A stretch of 64,000 nucleotides of DNA, taken from positions 124,001 to 188,000 of the forward strand of contig NW_019173985.1 in NCBI RefSeq assembly GCF_001642475.1. The letters run 5' to 3'. Position 1 is the first letter of the stretch; each line of letters begins with the position of its first letter. Positions 46,770 to 59,338 of the stretch are shown here, piece by piece. The stretch comes from Fonsecaea monophora. Taxonomy: Eukaryota; Ascomycota; Eurotiomycetes; Chaetothyriales; Herpotrichiellaceae. A program made the position numbers and the translations under genes. Below the pieces are notes generated by a model. It ran no database searches. It had not been told where the DNA came from and saw only the letters and a program-made list of their open reading frames with translations.

Positions 46770-47935
46770 GCCCGCTCCAGACATCTCCTTTTCCTCGACT
46801 CTTTCTTCCCAGTGACCCACCTCTGGGAGAACGTCGAGGGAAGCTCCTCAAGAAATGAAGGCCCTTTGACGGTTCAAGTGATTGTCATGATCATGTCAAT
46901 CAGTACGATGGTGGGCCAAGCTTGCCACTGGCCACTCGAGGTGACGAATTACATGTTGGGAGGAGATGGATGCCAACGCCAATGCACGGAACATATCCCT
47001 ACGGTCTGGTCTGTCACTGCTCAAACGATTATGAACAGGAGCCAGGGAGTTTCAAGCGCAGTGCTCATGGACTCTCCTGCCGGTCAAACTGTGCGTGCAT
47101 GCCAGTGATTTACGTATCTACTCTCTAATCAGGTGTTCGCTGCATCACCCAGTCGGACAGTTTATGGTCATGGTCATGGTCACGGGTAGTCGGGAACACA
47201 CACACACCCACCATCACGATCACGATCAAACCAAAAGTCTCATAAAATGAAGAAACATTGAAAACTGCAAATCCTGCCTTGTCCCGTCCTGTCCTGTCCT
47301 ATCTTATCCTCCACCCATTAATTCCAGAAGTACTTAAGTACCCTTAGTGACCCTTTTACTTTGGTCTATTTCCCCGTCCCTGCTCCTGTCCTGCTGCCCT
47401 CTACCAAGGTCAGTTAGTACCTTACCTTACCTGGTGTGCACTTCCATGACCGGCGTACTTGTACTGAGTACTAGGTAGGTAGGTACCATACATTGTCAAA
47501 ATCAAGGGCACAAGATGCACTCGTCGTGGCTGGGTTATAAGTTTAATTTCTGGTTCAGCTCGATCTTTCCTCTGAGAGACATCCGCACGGCTACATACAA
47601 TGCCAATTAATCCTGCCTCTACCGAGAGACCTCCAAATTGGCAAGCTGCAGTACAACCCTCTGAAATGAAGACGCCGCTCGTCAACACCTGGGAGAGACT
47701 AGCAAAAACTCCTCAGCCGTCCAGAGCATGACAATAAATGCAGACTCTGTACATTACATGAATCGAATTTCCAATGTCAACACCGCCGTGGTCGCGTCAT
47801 GACCTGCCATCTACATAGGCGTAACACCCAAAAGCCCCAAGGAAAACAATGATGGAAGCGCTCGCTTGCTTCGTCGTCGGTACAGTGCTCCATATCAGCA
47901 AAGTCGGTCCACATTCCATTGCGCATGATAGCTAT
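46770..47935. other. Convergent intergenic region with many short tandem repeats
   Basis: A 1.17 kb shared 3' region of eL8 and the Alp14-like gene. It contains ATGGTC three times (47164-47181), CACGAT/CGATCA repeats (about 47215-47228), a GTCCT pentamer run (about 47285-47305), a CCTTA run (about 47420-47431) and a TAGG tetramer run (about 47474-47487). No coding sequence recognised. Confidence 0.6.
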
Positions 47936-50873
47936 TCAATGCCGTGACAAGCCCTGTCGTGCCTAGGGAGGTACATGTCAGTCACAGGCACATCTCATTC
48001 GTCAAATGGGGAGGGGAACTTACCTTCATAGCTTCAATCCTCGCTTTCAACTGGCTCGTCACTTCCGCTGCTCGCTTCCAATTCTCCTCCGGCCTATTTC
48101 CAGACTCCCTAGGTCCAGCCCCTGTCGAAAGTCCAGAGTCACTAGCTTCTCTGCTCATAGAGTATGCAGGTGTATACCCGGATCGCTGTGGACTCATCCT
48201 TCCACTAGTTCCGTTTGACACCATGGGAGGGCTGATTTTTCTTCTTGTTCCGCCCAATGTGTCGATTCCAAGCCCATTGTTCTCTTTTTCTTCGCTGGGA
48301 CTGAGATCAAGACGGTTACCATGAGATGTGTATCCACTCTGCGGTCTGGGTTTCGCGCTGCTGGCTTGCGACTGTGCACGACCACTCTGTGTGCTGGCTG
48401 AGCTTCCGGTCCGATGTAAAGCAGTGCTGGCAGGTCGTGCTGCATGGACATTTCCGTTCGCCTGGTATCGATTGTTCAACGAAGGGTCTTCGTATATGGC
48501 TCCAGCTCCACTGTCGCCGCCAAAGTTGGAGGCTTCGTCTAGTGCACGGCCACGAATCATGTCCTCTCGTTCTCGACCAATACTCTCACGCCCAAGTCGG
48601 GACACCTCTCGCTTATACCGCTCGCTTTCTTTCCGGATACTCTCAATCTCTGCTTTCAGAACATCACATTCGCCTCGCGCCCGTACCAGCTGTGTCTCTT
48701 TGGCTTTGATCTGCAAAACGTCGCGTGTATGATCCTCGATCAGCTGTGCATTCTGGTTTTGAAGTTCTGATATTTCAGCCGTGAGTTTGGCATTGCTGCT
48801 TCGAAGACTGTCATTCAAGCCTGCGAGTCTTTCTTTTTCAGCACGTAGTTCTTCTAGTTCTGCCCGCTCCACTACTGAAAGGGCGTTTGAGGCTGATGTT
48901 GTCGACGGAGGCGAAAGTGGAGCGGCAGTCGGTCTGGCCAACGAGCGCCCAGCGAGTCCACCTCGGCCCATGCCAAATTTGGAAGGGGATGGCACTGCTG
49001 CTGCTGCTGCTGCTGTCTCTTCGTCGCCATCTGTGCTCACTGGTGGTGAGATGACTCGTCGCTGTGGACTTCCAGCACCAACCGAAAGACCACCAGGAGC
49101 AGGTTTCTTGAGCCCACCAAGTTTGAGACCAGCAGGCTGTGCTAGACCTGGTCGAGCAAGTCCGCCTGGTTTAGGAAGCGCTTTGGCCGTAGGTTTGGGT
49201 TGTAGAGGTGTGGCGTCCTCGACCAGAGCAGGTGCGGCTACTGGCGCTGGCTTTCTCCCACCAGGTGCGGGTTTCTTCGAACCTCCCACAACTTTCTTAC
49301 CCACGGCGGAGGTCGCTTTAGCGGGCGCGGGAGCAGGCTTCGGCTTTTCTTTCGCTTTGACTTCGGCAGTCTCAAAGTACTCCTTGATCTTGGATTTTCG
49401 GATGTCGTCTAGTCCCTCTAGATAAGGATTCATCGCACGCTCACCGATGATCTTCATGAGTGTTCCAAGAATTTCAGCACCACCGGATCTGATGCTTTCG
49501 GTTGACTCTGTTAGGAGCTTCGTGGCTGCGTCGGCAATGCGTTTTTGCTCCTCTTTAGAAGGCACATCTCGGGTAGTCCGCAGGCATCTGACTAGAAATT
49601 TGATTGTTTCGCCTTTGACGTTGGGGTTTTTGTTGGGTAGAAACCCCAAAATGTCCTCAAGACAGTCGGTGAGAGAAGTTGCAGCAAAGACGGCGTCCAG
49701 CGCAGCTCCCAGAGCATCCGCCACGGTCTGCTTCTTTTCCTTGAATCTCTCCATCATTGGGGACATTATTGTCGATCTGTATCTGGCAAAGGACTTCCTA
49801 AGACCCAACGCCAACTTCTCGACACAGTTGGCGGACACCGTCACGACAGCAATGTTGGCATCCTTCATACACTTTGCGAACACACGGACCAGATCATCAA
49901 AGGGCGCCTCTTTAATTTTTGTAGTGTTCAGAATAGCAAAGAGCGCATCAAGGGCATCTTTGCGTTCCTTCCACTTTGTCGAGCCTACCATTTCGTGGAA
50001 ATCGGAGGGAATCTTCGAATAGACGTCGACCGGTTCGGCAAAGTCGAAAGCATTCATTTCGGGTTCCTCTTCCTCTTCGGCCACTTCACCATACTCATCG
50101 TCGCCACCGCTGGCTGCTGGAGCTGCTGTCGCCAAAGCGGCTTGCTGTGACCTCGTGAGGCGTTCCTGCTTCGGTGGTGGCTCTTCTTTGACTTTCTCAA
50201 ACAACTTTTCCAGATCTTGTTGCTGAACCGGTTTCAATTCGCCCCAAAATGTGACCTTGATCGCCTCCTTGAGCCAGCGATACAACTCGACGGCCAGGTT
50301 TTGTGCTTCTGCTCTGACATTCTTATCCGCATGACCAAACACCTTGGGTAACACTTTCAAGACAGGTTTGGGTTCGACGATCTTAACGCCGTAGTTGTGG
50401 AAGATGGAGGTGAGTGCGTTGAGAGTTGCTGCTATGATCTTTGGTTGCTTGTGGGATAGGGCGGGCAATAGTTCTTCAATCACAGGGTCGGACTTGTCCA
50501 GCTCGACGTACAGCAGGATAGCCTCCAGCGCATTTGCTTTGGCCTGAGGCCTCGTGGATGACAATCCCTTCTCGTATAGTGCCTGTAGGGTGAAGTTTCG
50601 TGACCGGACGGCAGCTTGTTGACCACCATACTTGAGGAATGCGCACAGTGCAGCCAGTCCATCTTGTTGAGCGGCGACGTTGGAATCGCCCGCAGCAGAC
50701 TTCCAGAGACTCGGATCTTGTAAAAATGGTCGAAAGGCGGGGTCCGACTCGTCAGGTGTGAGTTCAAACACTTTTACGGCAGCCTCATATCCCCCCTTGC
50801 GGGCTTTCCAATTCTTGTGCACGAATCTGTCGACCAAGGGCAGTTGCGAGAAATCTTCCTCTTGCTCAGCCAT
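47936..50873 (-). CDS. alp14: XMAP215-family microtubule polymerase (Alp14/Stu2-like)
   Basis: Two exons (50873-48024 and 47962-47936) encode 958 aa. The 61-bp terminal intron has a perfect gtaagt donor and replaces an unspliced tail by ARQGLSRH-stop. Two TOG arrays are visible: TOG1 starts at RFVHKNWKARKGGYE near residue 15, and TOG2 at FHEMVGSTKWKERKDALDAL near residue 290. Both show HEAT-type helical repeats that bind tubulin. A basic Pro/Gly/Lys-rich linker (about 530-690) and a coiled coil (about 715-810, ELEELRAEKERLAGLNDSLR) follow, as in the two-TOG, dimeric yeast-type members. The protein works at microtubule plus ends and kinetochores. The start at the ATG at 50873 matches MAEQEEDFSQLPLVDRF, the usual family beginning. 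It is head-to-head with LIS1. Confidence 0.93.
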
Positions 50874-51683
50874 GGTCGTAGGGGAGAAGATCCGTAACCT
50901 TGAGAAGAAGTTGGAGGAATGTTTCTTTCTCTTGGGACGTGCAAGCGGGCTATTTAAGAACATCAGTCACACGGATCCATGCAAAGGCGGCGAAGGGAAC
51001 AAGTTATTCAGATCAATGTGACTCGGGCGACAGTCACTCACCAAAGTTGTTATTGTTGTTTTGGCGGCATGCGGTCGGTGGTCTTCACAAACGACGGTGC
51101 AGTCGCGACTGTGGCGGTGGGGAATTGCGCAACTGCCTGTCAGGAAAATCCAAGATATGCGGCGCGTCGATGGCCTATTTTGAGAGGCGTTTGTCGAGGA
51201 GTGACACTGAGAAGTCAGTTATATGCGAGTGGTCGCAGGCGCGCGAAAAAGTGTCATGCGGGAAAAACCATGGTGTTGGCGTTGGTGTTGGAGATGCCGC
51301 TGCAGATGGGGTGAAGTTGGCAACACACAGAGTAAACATTGGCTTGTGCCTATGACAACACCACGACCAGGTTGGTTTGCCCTGCACCTCTTCCCTCCCA
51401 CCATTCTTCACTGCATCTATCTGAATCCTACCACCACGTCTTCGCCCTCGAATGCTTCACTCCTTTACATCACACCGAGCTGCAGTACCGGAGCAGATTT
51501 TGATTGTGGCTGCGGTAAACGGTCGATCCTTTTCAAACGCAACGAGATCAACGCAGCCAATTCTTGCCAAAAATCTACTCACCAAGAATTTATTCAGTTG
51601 AAGGTGCTGGTCTTATCGTCACATGAACTTCTAGACTTTGGGAGACAATTTGACAAGGGGCTGCAAGCCCAAATACTGCAGCC
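50874..51683. promoter_or_regulatory. Bidirectional promoter, alp14 / LIS1
   Basis: An 810-bp region between two divergent microtubule genes. GTTGGCGTTGGTGTTGG-like G/T repeats occur near 51274-51290; nothing else stands out. Confidence 0.5.
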
Positions 51684-53116
51684 ATGAGCCAGCTCCTGAC
51701 CTCCCGTCAAGCAGAGGAACTGTAGGGTCTCGCGACGTTCCTTCCACCCACACTTTTGAGGCTGACGCTGCTCCTCCCAGACACAAGTCCATGGTCGCCT
51801 ACTTGCTCTCCGTTGGCATGACTGAAAGTGCAAATAACCTGCGACGAGAAGCGAACTTGGCCGACACATTTGACGACGTTACCGCTAAAAAGTATGAGAC
51901 CCTGTTGGAAAAGAAATGGACCTCAGTTGTCCGCCTACAAAAGAAAATTATGGACCTTGAAGCAAAGAACGCCGCTCTTCAACAAGAGATAGAGTCTGCT
52001 ACACCTCTCTCCTCGAATCGAAAAATCGACCCCCAGACATGGTTGCCCCGCGCCCCTGCCCGGCATACCCTACAAGGCCACCGGGATCCTGTCACCGCTG
52101 TTGCATTCCATCCAATCTTCTCCTCACTGGCGTCGGCTTCAGATGATTCCACTATCAAAATCTGGGATTGGGAGCTGGGGGAGCTCGAAAGGACACTAAA
52201 AGGTCATACAAAGGCCGTGCTGGATGTCGACTTTGGTGGTCCAAGAGGAGGCACTCTGTTGGCCAGTTGCAGTAGTGATCTCACCATTCGGCTTTGGGAC
52301 CCAAGCGATGAATACAAGAACATCCGGACGCTACCGGGCCATGACCATTCCATCTCTTCTATTCGGTTTATTCCTTCGGGTGCTGCTGGTGCTCCCCTAT
52401 CAGGGAACACACTGGTATCCGCCTCAAGAGATAAGACACTCCGGATTTGGGATGTCACAACGGGCTATTGCTTGAAAACGTTAAAGGGGCACTCCGACTG
52501 GGTTAGGGCGGTGGTTCCTTCGATCGATGGTAGATGGCTACTCAGTGCTGGAAACGATCAAATACCACGATTGTGGGATGCCACCTCGGGCGAAGTCAAA
52601 ATCACCTTTTTAGGTCACGAACACGTGGTGGAATGTGTTGCCTTTGCCCCGAGCTCGTCTTACGCCCATCTCTCAAGTATCGCTGGTTACAAAAAGCCAC
52701 CTCCGGCTAGCAGTAGTGGAGAATTTCTGGCAACAGGAGGAAGGGACAAAATCATCAAGATCTGGGACAATCGGGGAACATGCCATAAGACATTGGTGGG
52801 ACACGATAACTGGGTACGGGGGCTCGTCTTTCACCCTGGTGGCCGGTATCTGATCTCGATATCTGATGACAAAAGCATTCGATGTTGGGATTTGTCTCAG
52901 GAGTGTAAATGTGTCAAAGTCCTGGAGGATGCCCACCAACATTTTATCACCAGTATCCGGTGGGCACCGGATATTCCGATCCAACCAAACATGAACGGGG
53001 AGACCAACGGCGTAGGCACCGCTGTTAAGAAGGAGGACAGTGGAGGAGGAGGCAAGATTCGCTGTGTCATTGCCACTGGCTGCGTGGACTGGAATGTCCG
53101 AGTCTTCGCTGGGTGA
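51684..53116 (+). CDS. nudF: LIS1/NudF/Pac1, dynein regulator (LisH plus seven WD40 repeats)
   Basis: Two exons (51684-51721 and 51781-53116) encode 457 aa. The short first exon, MSQLLTSRQAEEL, joins HKSMVAYLLSVGMTESANNL to form the LisH dimerisation motif; a coiled coil (about residues 60-85, LQKKIMDLEAKNAALQQE) comes next. Seven WD40 repeats then form a beta-propeller, beginning HTLQGHRDPVTAVAFHP and ending with DWNVRVFAG; typical WD pairs include SDDSTIKIWDWE and SRDKTLRIWDV. LIS1 binds dynein and is needed for nuclear movement in hyphae. The frame is open upstream of 51684 only by reading through the intron in another frame, so a longer unspliced start would be wrong. Length is close to that of known NudF (about 440-460). 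Confidence 0.96.
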
Positions 53117-54251
53117 GCATGAGCGTTCAGGTGAAACGTGGGAGTTTCTGGATTGATTGGGAATCGTCTGGCAGCAATGCATCGACGAGAGCGAGCATTG
53201 GATGGTTGAACAAAAAAGTTGATGAATAGAATGAGTGTATGAGTACGAGTCACGAAATATACGAAACTCAGCCACTACGCATCCGCAACAACCGCAGGGA
53301 AGTTTCGTTTCCGCCTTGGACAAATTCCACCACCTCAACCACAATTTCTCTCTTATATGAATATAGCCAGCTCCTGTTTCTGAGTATTCCCACTCTAGTG
53401 CCATGATTATCTGGCTGAGATTGACCCTGGCCACCTCCGAACAACTCGGCCTTCCGTTCCGTCGGTCTTCAGGAGTTGCCGCATAGTGCTGATCGGGGAA
53501 AACAACTGGCGGCCTGGAGTTGACGACTGAATGGCTCGTTCATCATTGTCACTATCATCACCATCTAGCAGCCTTGTGCTGCCTGTGGCCATCTCCACTG
53601 CCTTTGAGTCAGGAGAGAAACAGTTATTACACTGTTCAGGCTGCATTCGCTGTCTCATCTCTCAATTTCATCTGACTGACGGCGTCGCAGTTGATTGCGG
53701 TCTCCAGGGCATTACCCGTGGGCATTCCAGCCGATTGCGATTCAGGCTGACCGAGACTTTCTCTCCCCCATCTCTCAATTACAACGCTAGCTCCTCAAGA
53801 AATGATCAGTCGTGACCTGTGCAACGGGCAGTTGAGCATCCCAGCCTTCCTACGTTCCTCAGACCTCCGGATGCTCCACCCTGACGATGGCAGTAATGAA
53901 CTCATTCTTTGTCTTGTCTACATTCCACTGCTTATTGTTTCGGGTGCACGGTGATTGGTACCGCATTTTGCCGCCTTGCGTTCGCCTGGGAACAAAGCAA
54001 ACCAAGACAAACTATCCTGTCGCCCGCCTCGCATGCTCGCTCGGCGCTCATCGCCCTGGCTACTGACGATGTATCCCGTCACAGACTCAATACAAGAGAC
54101 AAAGAGCCACGAAAGAAGGTGAGTTAAGGATGGCGGACACTCGCTTTGATGCTCTACAAAGACTCATGGCTGTCCTCATGTGCCATTCGCGCACTTCCAC
54201 CCTGAAAAGAATTTGGATGGTCAGAGTACAAAGAATTCCTTTCATTGCGCT
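53117..54251. other. Intergenic region, 1.1 kb
   Basis: 3' flank of LIS1 and leader/promoter of the HMG-box gene. It contains several short ATGs and small frames on both strands with no recognisable product. Some of it may be a long 5' leader. Confidence 0.45.
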
Positions 54252-57142
54252 ATGACTTCGGCTACCAGTGACCATCACCTCCCCAACCTTCCAGCATGGT
54301 ATCGTTTGCTACCCAAACCGCCTACGGGACATCACCTTGCATTGCGCCGCACTTCATCCCTCGCACAGCATCATTTATTTCGTGATCGGTCTCCCACCAG
54401 ACATGGTTCTTCCCGCGATGATGCCCTGGCCCATCTGCCTGAGAACTCAAGTTATACTGGTCCCGCCCGTGAAGAGTATATAGAACAGCCCCGGAAAACC
54501 GCCAATGGTGATACTGGGTCCAGCTCTCCCTCTCGACGAGGTCGTTCTTTGGAAATGGAGACTCAGCCTCATTCAGCTGCCGGAAGAAAAGGCTCCAGTT
54601 CCAGAGAGAGTATTTGCTTGTGTCCTGCGAGTCCCAAGATTCCTAGACCTCGAAACTGTGAGAAGGATTGCCTGCTGTTCGCCATTTGCTATTGAAGGAC
54701 CACTGACACTGCTACAGCCTTTATTTTATTCCGTCAACATCAGCAATCCAGTATCATAGCGCAGAACCCAGGCATCCCAAATCCGGAAGTATCAAAGATC
54801 ATTGGCGAACAATGGCGTGGTCTGTCCGCCGAAGCCAAAGAGGAATGGAATCTGCTTGCGGAAGTATGTTGAGATAAAGATGACTGATTATCAACAACAC
54901 AAAGACCTTTGTTTGTCTAACTTCTCACGTTCTTTAGGAAGAGAAAGCCCGCCATCAACAACAGTATCCCGGTTATCGTTACCATCCACGACGCAACGGC
55001 CGGGTCAGCAACCAGTCCTCTCTATCTGGCCCTTCATCTGCCGAACCCCAAGAGCCTTGCCCCAAGTGTGGTGGAAAGCCAATGAACTATTACTCAAACC
55101 CAGCCCCTGTATATACACCGCCTGTGTCGACTACACGACAAACGATGGCCGTTACAGTCCCAGCAAAGCGTGGCTACGTCGTCAGTGCTGCACCGCCGGG
55201 CTCGAGAGTACACGGACAATCTGCTCTTTCGCCTGAACATGTTACTTTCCAGCGAGTCGACCCTCGACTGGTCTATGCTGTCCCAACCCCCTCTCAAACA
55301 CTGCCGACTCCCCCGTCCGCAGAGTCCCAGGATGCAAAGAGGCGGCGATTCAATGGCAATGGTGTTTATGTGCCTACTCGTGAAGTTTATCCGGAAGCAT
55401 CGTACTCTTATGCCATCTCCCCAACCACCAGTGGTTTATACGCACGTCAAGAAGTCATGCAGCACCCCCAACAGATCCCCGTCCAACATGTCCAGATGGC
55501 CAAACCGCAGATGGTGTCGCCTCCTCGAGCAGCATACCCTCGACCTCCACAGCTGCAACCTATCCGACCACCTCCACCTCCCCATCAGCGAAATCGATCG
55601 AGTGTCGCCTTACCTCCTATCGAGACAATGGTTACACAGACTCCGGTGAAGACGCCGTCTACACAGTCTCAGAGCTCTGGAGTCGAGGCCATGATAATGT
55701 CCATCCCAGTGTTGAACAAAATCAAAGTACTCTCTCAGATTTCCGGTCCGTTACCGGCGCCAGGTCTCACCTCACCGAAACCAGACGTTCGAGGAGCCAT
55801 CATTGCCGTTGAGGGTATGGACGCAGCCAGTGTTGACAGCATGACCAATTCTCTGGCTGAGCAGTTGGAGAAAGAGGGCAAGTTTGCTGTAAGGATATTT
55901 GGAGGTCCGGATCCATACTCTGCGATGCGCGCTGCAAAGACCATTCCTGGCGGAGGGAAGAAGGGAGCCATGACAACAGATATGTACCTGGATATAATGA
56001 GTCAGTGGCACAAAATCAACAAGGACATGGTCGAGTATATTACTTCAAGGCCCGGGAGTGGTACACAGTCATCCCCTATTAGGCTCGACCACCAAGATGA
56101 AGATCACCCCATGACAGAAGCGGAAGATCACCACCAGCCACCCATGTCGTATGAGGCCGGCCTGCATACGAGAACTGCGTCCCAATCATCCACTACGGTA
56201 CAAGAAAGGAGGAAAGATCACATTGACTCGGCCATCTCACCCAGGACGATCAGCAAAGCTGCAGATATGTCCATCAACTCGCCTTTTGTGAATTCAGTCG
56301 CACACAAAGGAAGAAGCCAAAGCACACCCGGTGTGTGGACTGGCAACGAGTTGATTCCAACTGGGTCGGATGCGCGAGCCATGCCGCCGATGCTCACCTT
56401 CCCACGTCCTCTCAACTCGAAGCGGATTCCACCTCCACCAGATACACCGCCGCCGTCCACACCTCCGCCTCCGGCCGCCGCATCAAACTCTCGTGAGCTA
56501 TCGAGAGTTCCCCCTCCTCTTCCAGCATCTTCAGTGCCTCGGCCGACATCTGTACAGCCGCTACCAATCAGAGCCTCCATGTCTACATCTGGTATCAATT
56601 CTGGCTTACCCATACCTATTGCGATTGTTCCACATTTCCAGCTCACCACTGTCGACGCAAGCTCCGTCAGTATGCCAATAAGTGACGGCTTCTCCCCACC
56701 GGCTCATTGGCAGTGGTTTGCCACACTGTGGCGAGGGAGCGTCGGACCAGACATCACCATCATTATCAGAGGAGTGGATGAAGAGGCCGCTGAAGGGTCG
56801 GATGCTGCCAAACAGACACCTATCCAGGGCAACCATGGCAGTGTCGTGGGTGGTGCTCCTGCGAATCCCGGTATTGGAAGGGACAGAATCTCGAGTGTGA
56901 CTTCATCACAATCCCACAGTGGAGGGGCAGGAGTCGAGATTCGGTTGCAAGACTCTAGGGCTGTGATTGTCAAGACTGGTATAGTGGGACTGAATACTTC
57001 GCTGGCATCGGACATGGCAGCTGGCGACGACGCTAGAGGAGCAAACAAGATGACGACGGCGCAACAGGCCAAGGAGATGGAAAACTGGGACAAGGCAAAG
57101 AGGAGGGTTGGTTTCGAGGTGGAAGAATTTTTGCGGAGATAA
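54252..57142 (+). CDS. HMG-box transcription factor (Ste11/Rox1-like sequence-specific class)
   Basis: Three exons (54252-54657, 54718-54863, 54938-57142) encode 918 aa. The two introns lie inside the HMG box, which becomes continuous only after splicing: RPRNSFILFRQHQQ (from about residue 132), SKIIGEQWRGLSAEAKEEW and LAEEEKARHQQQYPGYRY, followed by a basic stretch (HPRRNGR) and PCPKCGGK. The box resembles the MAT/Ste11/Rox1 type, which binds specific DNA in the minor groove. The rest is low-complexity, rich in Pro, Ser and Gln, apart from a conserved-looking block (IPVLNKIKVLSQISGPLPAPG to FAVRIFGGPDPYSAMRAA). Relatives control mating, hypoxia or development, but I cannot choose. The first in-frame ATG is 54252; upstream exons cannot be excluded. 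Confidence 0.85.
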
Positions 57143-57325
57143 AATCTGCTATACGGAAACCTTATGCTCTCTGAGAGAGACATGGCTTTTGATTAGGGAA
57201 GAGGTTGGATGCTTTCATTGCTCATTGTGTGACTCGGGCATTGGTTCCATCATTAGAGACGCAGCGACCAGTCTAGTCTTCTATGTCTTGTATGAATATA
57301 AAACCCCATTTTTCTCGAGCTCGCA

Positions 57326-59338
57326 TCACAGCCTAGATCTGACCTCGGGCTTCTTTGTGCCATCCTCGTCGTCCTCGAGCTCCATCAGCAACACCCCTTC
57401 AGCGACATCGTCGCCTTCCTCCTCGTTCTCCATCTCAATCACCCATTTCACCTTGCCGGCCCTCGGAGACCTGACTTCTAGTTCCATCTTCATCTGCTTC
57501 ACGAATGCGATCACCTCGTTTTCGCGCACTTCGTCACCCACATCGACAAGCACCTCGACCAGTTTCCCGCTCATGGGCAATACGATGTGGGTCTTCTTGG
57601 TCGGGTCGCCTCGTCGGTGTGTTGAGGCGGTGGCGCCGGCAGAGGAAGTGGTGCTATTCAGGGTCATCTTGTAGGAGTGTGTCCTCGATCCAGGGATGGT
57701 GTATGTGATGTCGGCGACGAGAGCGGTGGGGAATTCGTTGCGGGTGACACGCGAGATGGAGAGGTGGTGGGCCGGCGGCTTGATGGACGAGGGTTTGTCA
57801 GCGGGATTCTCAAGCAACACGGTCCAGGCGTCGCCTTTTCTGAACAGTGTCGACGCAGCGCCGATGGCTGAGCCTGCGCCGTTGCTCGACAAGGATAAAG
57901 CTGGGAGGGATGTGTCAAGTAGTTCCGTGGCCGCAGCGAGTTGCTCCCCAGAGGGGACGAGCCGGTCTAGCTGTTGCTCCAGCCAGCTTGTGTCTGCGTG
58001 GCCGGCCGCGAAGGTCGCGTCTGTAAGAATGGCTTTCAGGAGGTTCAGATTCGTTTTGACGCCGATGACCTTGGTCTCTTCCAATGCCCGGCGTGCCTTT
58101 GCGACACACTCTCCCCAGGTCGATGCCGTGACAATGATCTTGGCCATCATATTGTCAAAGTCGGATCCCACCACTCCCCCTCGCGATAAGTGGCTGTCGA
58201 CCCGGATGCCATTGCCAGACGGGAATTGTATGTCGCTGACCTTACCAATACTCAACGAGAAGTTGGACAGGGGATCCTCTGCACAGAGTCGTAACTGGAT
58301 CGACGCTGCAGGAGGCGCTTTGTCGGCATCCCTCCACTGTCCCAGTCTGGCGTCGGCCTCCGTCTGTAGCCCTTGAGCAAGAAACAGTTGCTGCTTCACT
58401 AGGTCGACCCCGGTGATGCATTCGGTGATGGTGTGCTCGACCTGCAGTCGGGGGTTGATCTCCAGGAAGAAAAACTTCATCTGCTGGACGTTGACGAGGT
58501 ACTCCCAGGTCCCCAGGCCCAAGTATTTCAGCTTTGTGGCCATCCTCACAGCCGAGTCGATGACCTGCGCAATCACCCTCCTGTCCTGGACGGGCGCGGG
58601 AGCAACCTCGACGATCTTCTGAAACCTCCGCTGGACGCTGCAGTCTCTTTCCCACAGGTGCTTGACTCCACCTCTTCCGTCGCCGACGATCTGGATCTCA
58701 ATGTGCTTGTATCCCTCCACGGCCGCTTGTTCGGCAAATACCAAGCGACTCGGTGACTCGGCCACACACCTTTGCACAGCGTTGTCAAGTGAGGCTTCGT
58801 CTTTGACGAGTCGAATGCCCCGTCCACCACCACCATCCACAGCCTTGATCATCAGCGGATACCCAACACTGATAGCAAATCTCCTGACATCCTCGACGCT
58901 TCCAGTTGGCCTCCCCATAGCCTTGAGGACCGGGACATCGCACTCGGCCGCCAATGCCTTGGCCATCAACTTATCCCCCGTCCTCTCCAGCACCTCCCAG
59001 CCAGGTCCGACAACCACGCACCCGGCCTCCACCCACATCCTCCTGGAAAACTCTGCGCTCTCGCTGAGGAATCCATATCCAGGGTGCACAGCGTCAATCT
59101 GGTTCTCCTTAACCAACCCAATCAGGTAGTCGATGTTCATATACGACGCTGGGCCGTGAGCGGCTTTGATCGCGTGGTGAGGCCGGCCCAGGGAGATGTG
59201 TGTGGTATCATTGTCAGTGTATATTGCAAAGGTTGTGGGAGGCTGTGGCAGCTCATGACATGATTGAAGTATCCGAATTGCAATTTCGCCGCGGTTGGCG
59301 ATGAGGATGCGTGAGATTGGCCGCTGAGGAGGTGGCAT
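57326..59338 (-). CDS. Biotin carboxylase / biotin carrier subunit of an acyl-CoA carboxylase
   Basis: Intronless, 670 aa from the ATG at 59338. The biotin carboxylase part has RILIANRGEIAIRI, DAVHPGYGFLSESAEF, the ATP-grasp glycine loop KAVDGGGGRGIRLV, HLWERDCSVQRR and FLEINPRLQVEHTITE. A C-terminal biotinyl domain carries Lys617 in FVKQMKMELEV, where most biotin proteins have (A/S)MKM. It is followed by an unusual acidic tail of about 30 residues. The enzyme should carboxylate its own biotin with bicarbonate and ATP for transfer by a separate carboxyltransferase. The divergent neighbour encodes just such a protein. Size suits the alpha subunit of methylcrotonyl- or propionyl-CoA carboxylase, but no presequence follows the ATG, so a cytosolic place is possible. 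An extension upstream has only a non-ATG start. Confidence 0.9.
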   Translation of the reverse strand: MPPPQRPISRILIANRGEIAIRILQSCHELPQPPTTFAIYTDNDTTHISLGRPHHAIKAAHGPASYMNIDYLIGLVKENQIDAVHPGYGFLSESAEFSRRMWVEAGCVVVGPGWEVLERTGDKLMAKALAAECDVPVLKAMGRPTGSVEDVRRFAISVGYPLMIKAVDGGGGRGIRLVKDEASLDNAVQRCVAESPSRLVFAEQAAVEGYKHIEIQIVGDGRGGVKHLWERDCSVQRRFQKIVEVAPAPVQDRRVIAQVIDSAVRMATKLKYLGLGTWEYLVNVQQMKFFFLEINPRLQVEHTITECITGVDLVKQQLFLAQGLQTEADARLGQWRDADKAPPAASIQLRLCAEDPLSNFSLSIGKVSDIQFPSGNGIRVDSHLSRGGVVGSDFDNMMAKIIVTASTWGECVAKARRALEETKVIGVKTNLNLLKAILTDATFAAGHADTSWLEQQLDRLVPSGEQLAAATELLDTSLPALSLSSNGAGSAIGAASTLFRKGDAWTVLLENPADKPSSIKPPAHHLSISRVTRNEFPTALVADITYTIPGSRTHSYKMTLNSTTSSAGATASTHRRGDPTKKTHIVLPMSGKLVEVLVDVGDEVRENEVIAFVKQMKMELEVRSPRAGKVKWVIEMENEEEGDDVAEGVLLMELEDDEDGTKKPEVRSRL

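Noticed and set aside
47963..48023. Unspliced C-terminus of the Alp14-like protein ending MKVSSPPHLTNEMCL
   Set aside because: A perfect gtaagt donor and a ctag acceptor remove it and give a short basic end; unspliced use is possible but less likely.
51638..51780. Longer LIS1 frame starting at 51638
   Set aside because: It reads through the 59-bp intron in a different frame; the spliced start MSQLLTSRQAEEL joins the LisH motif directly.
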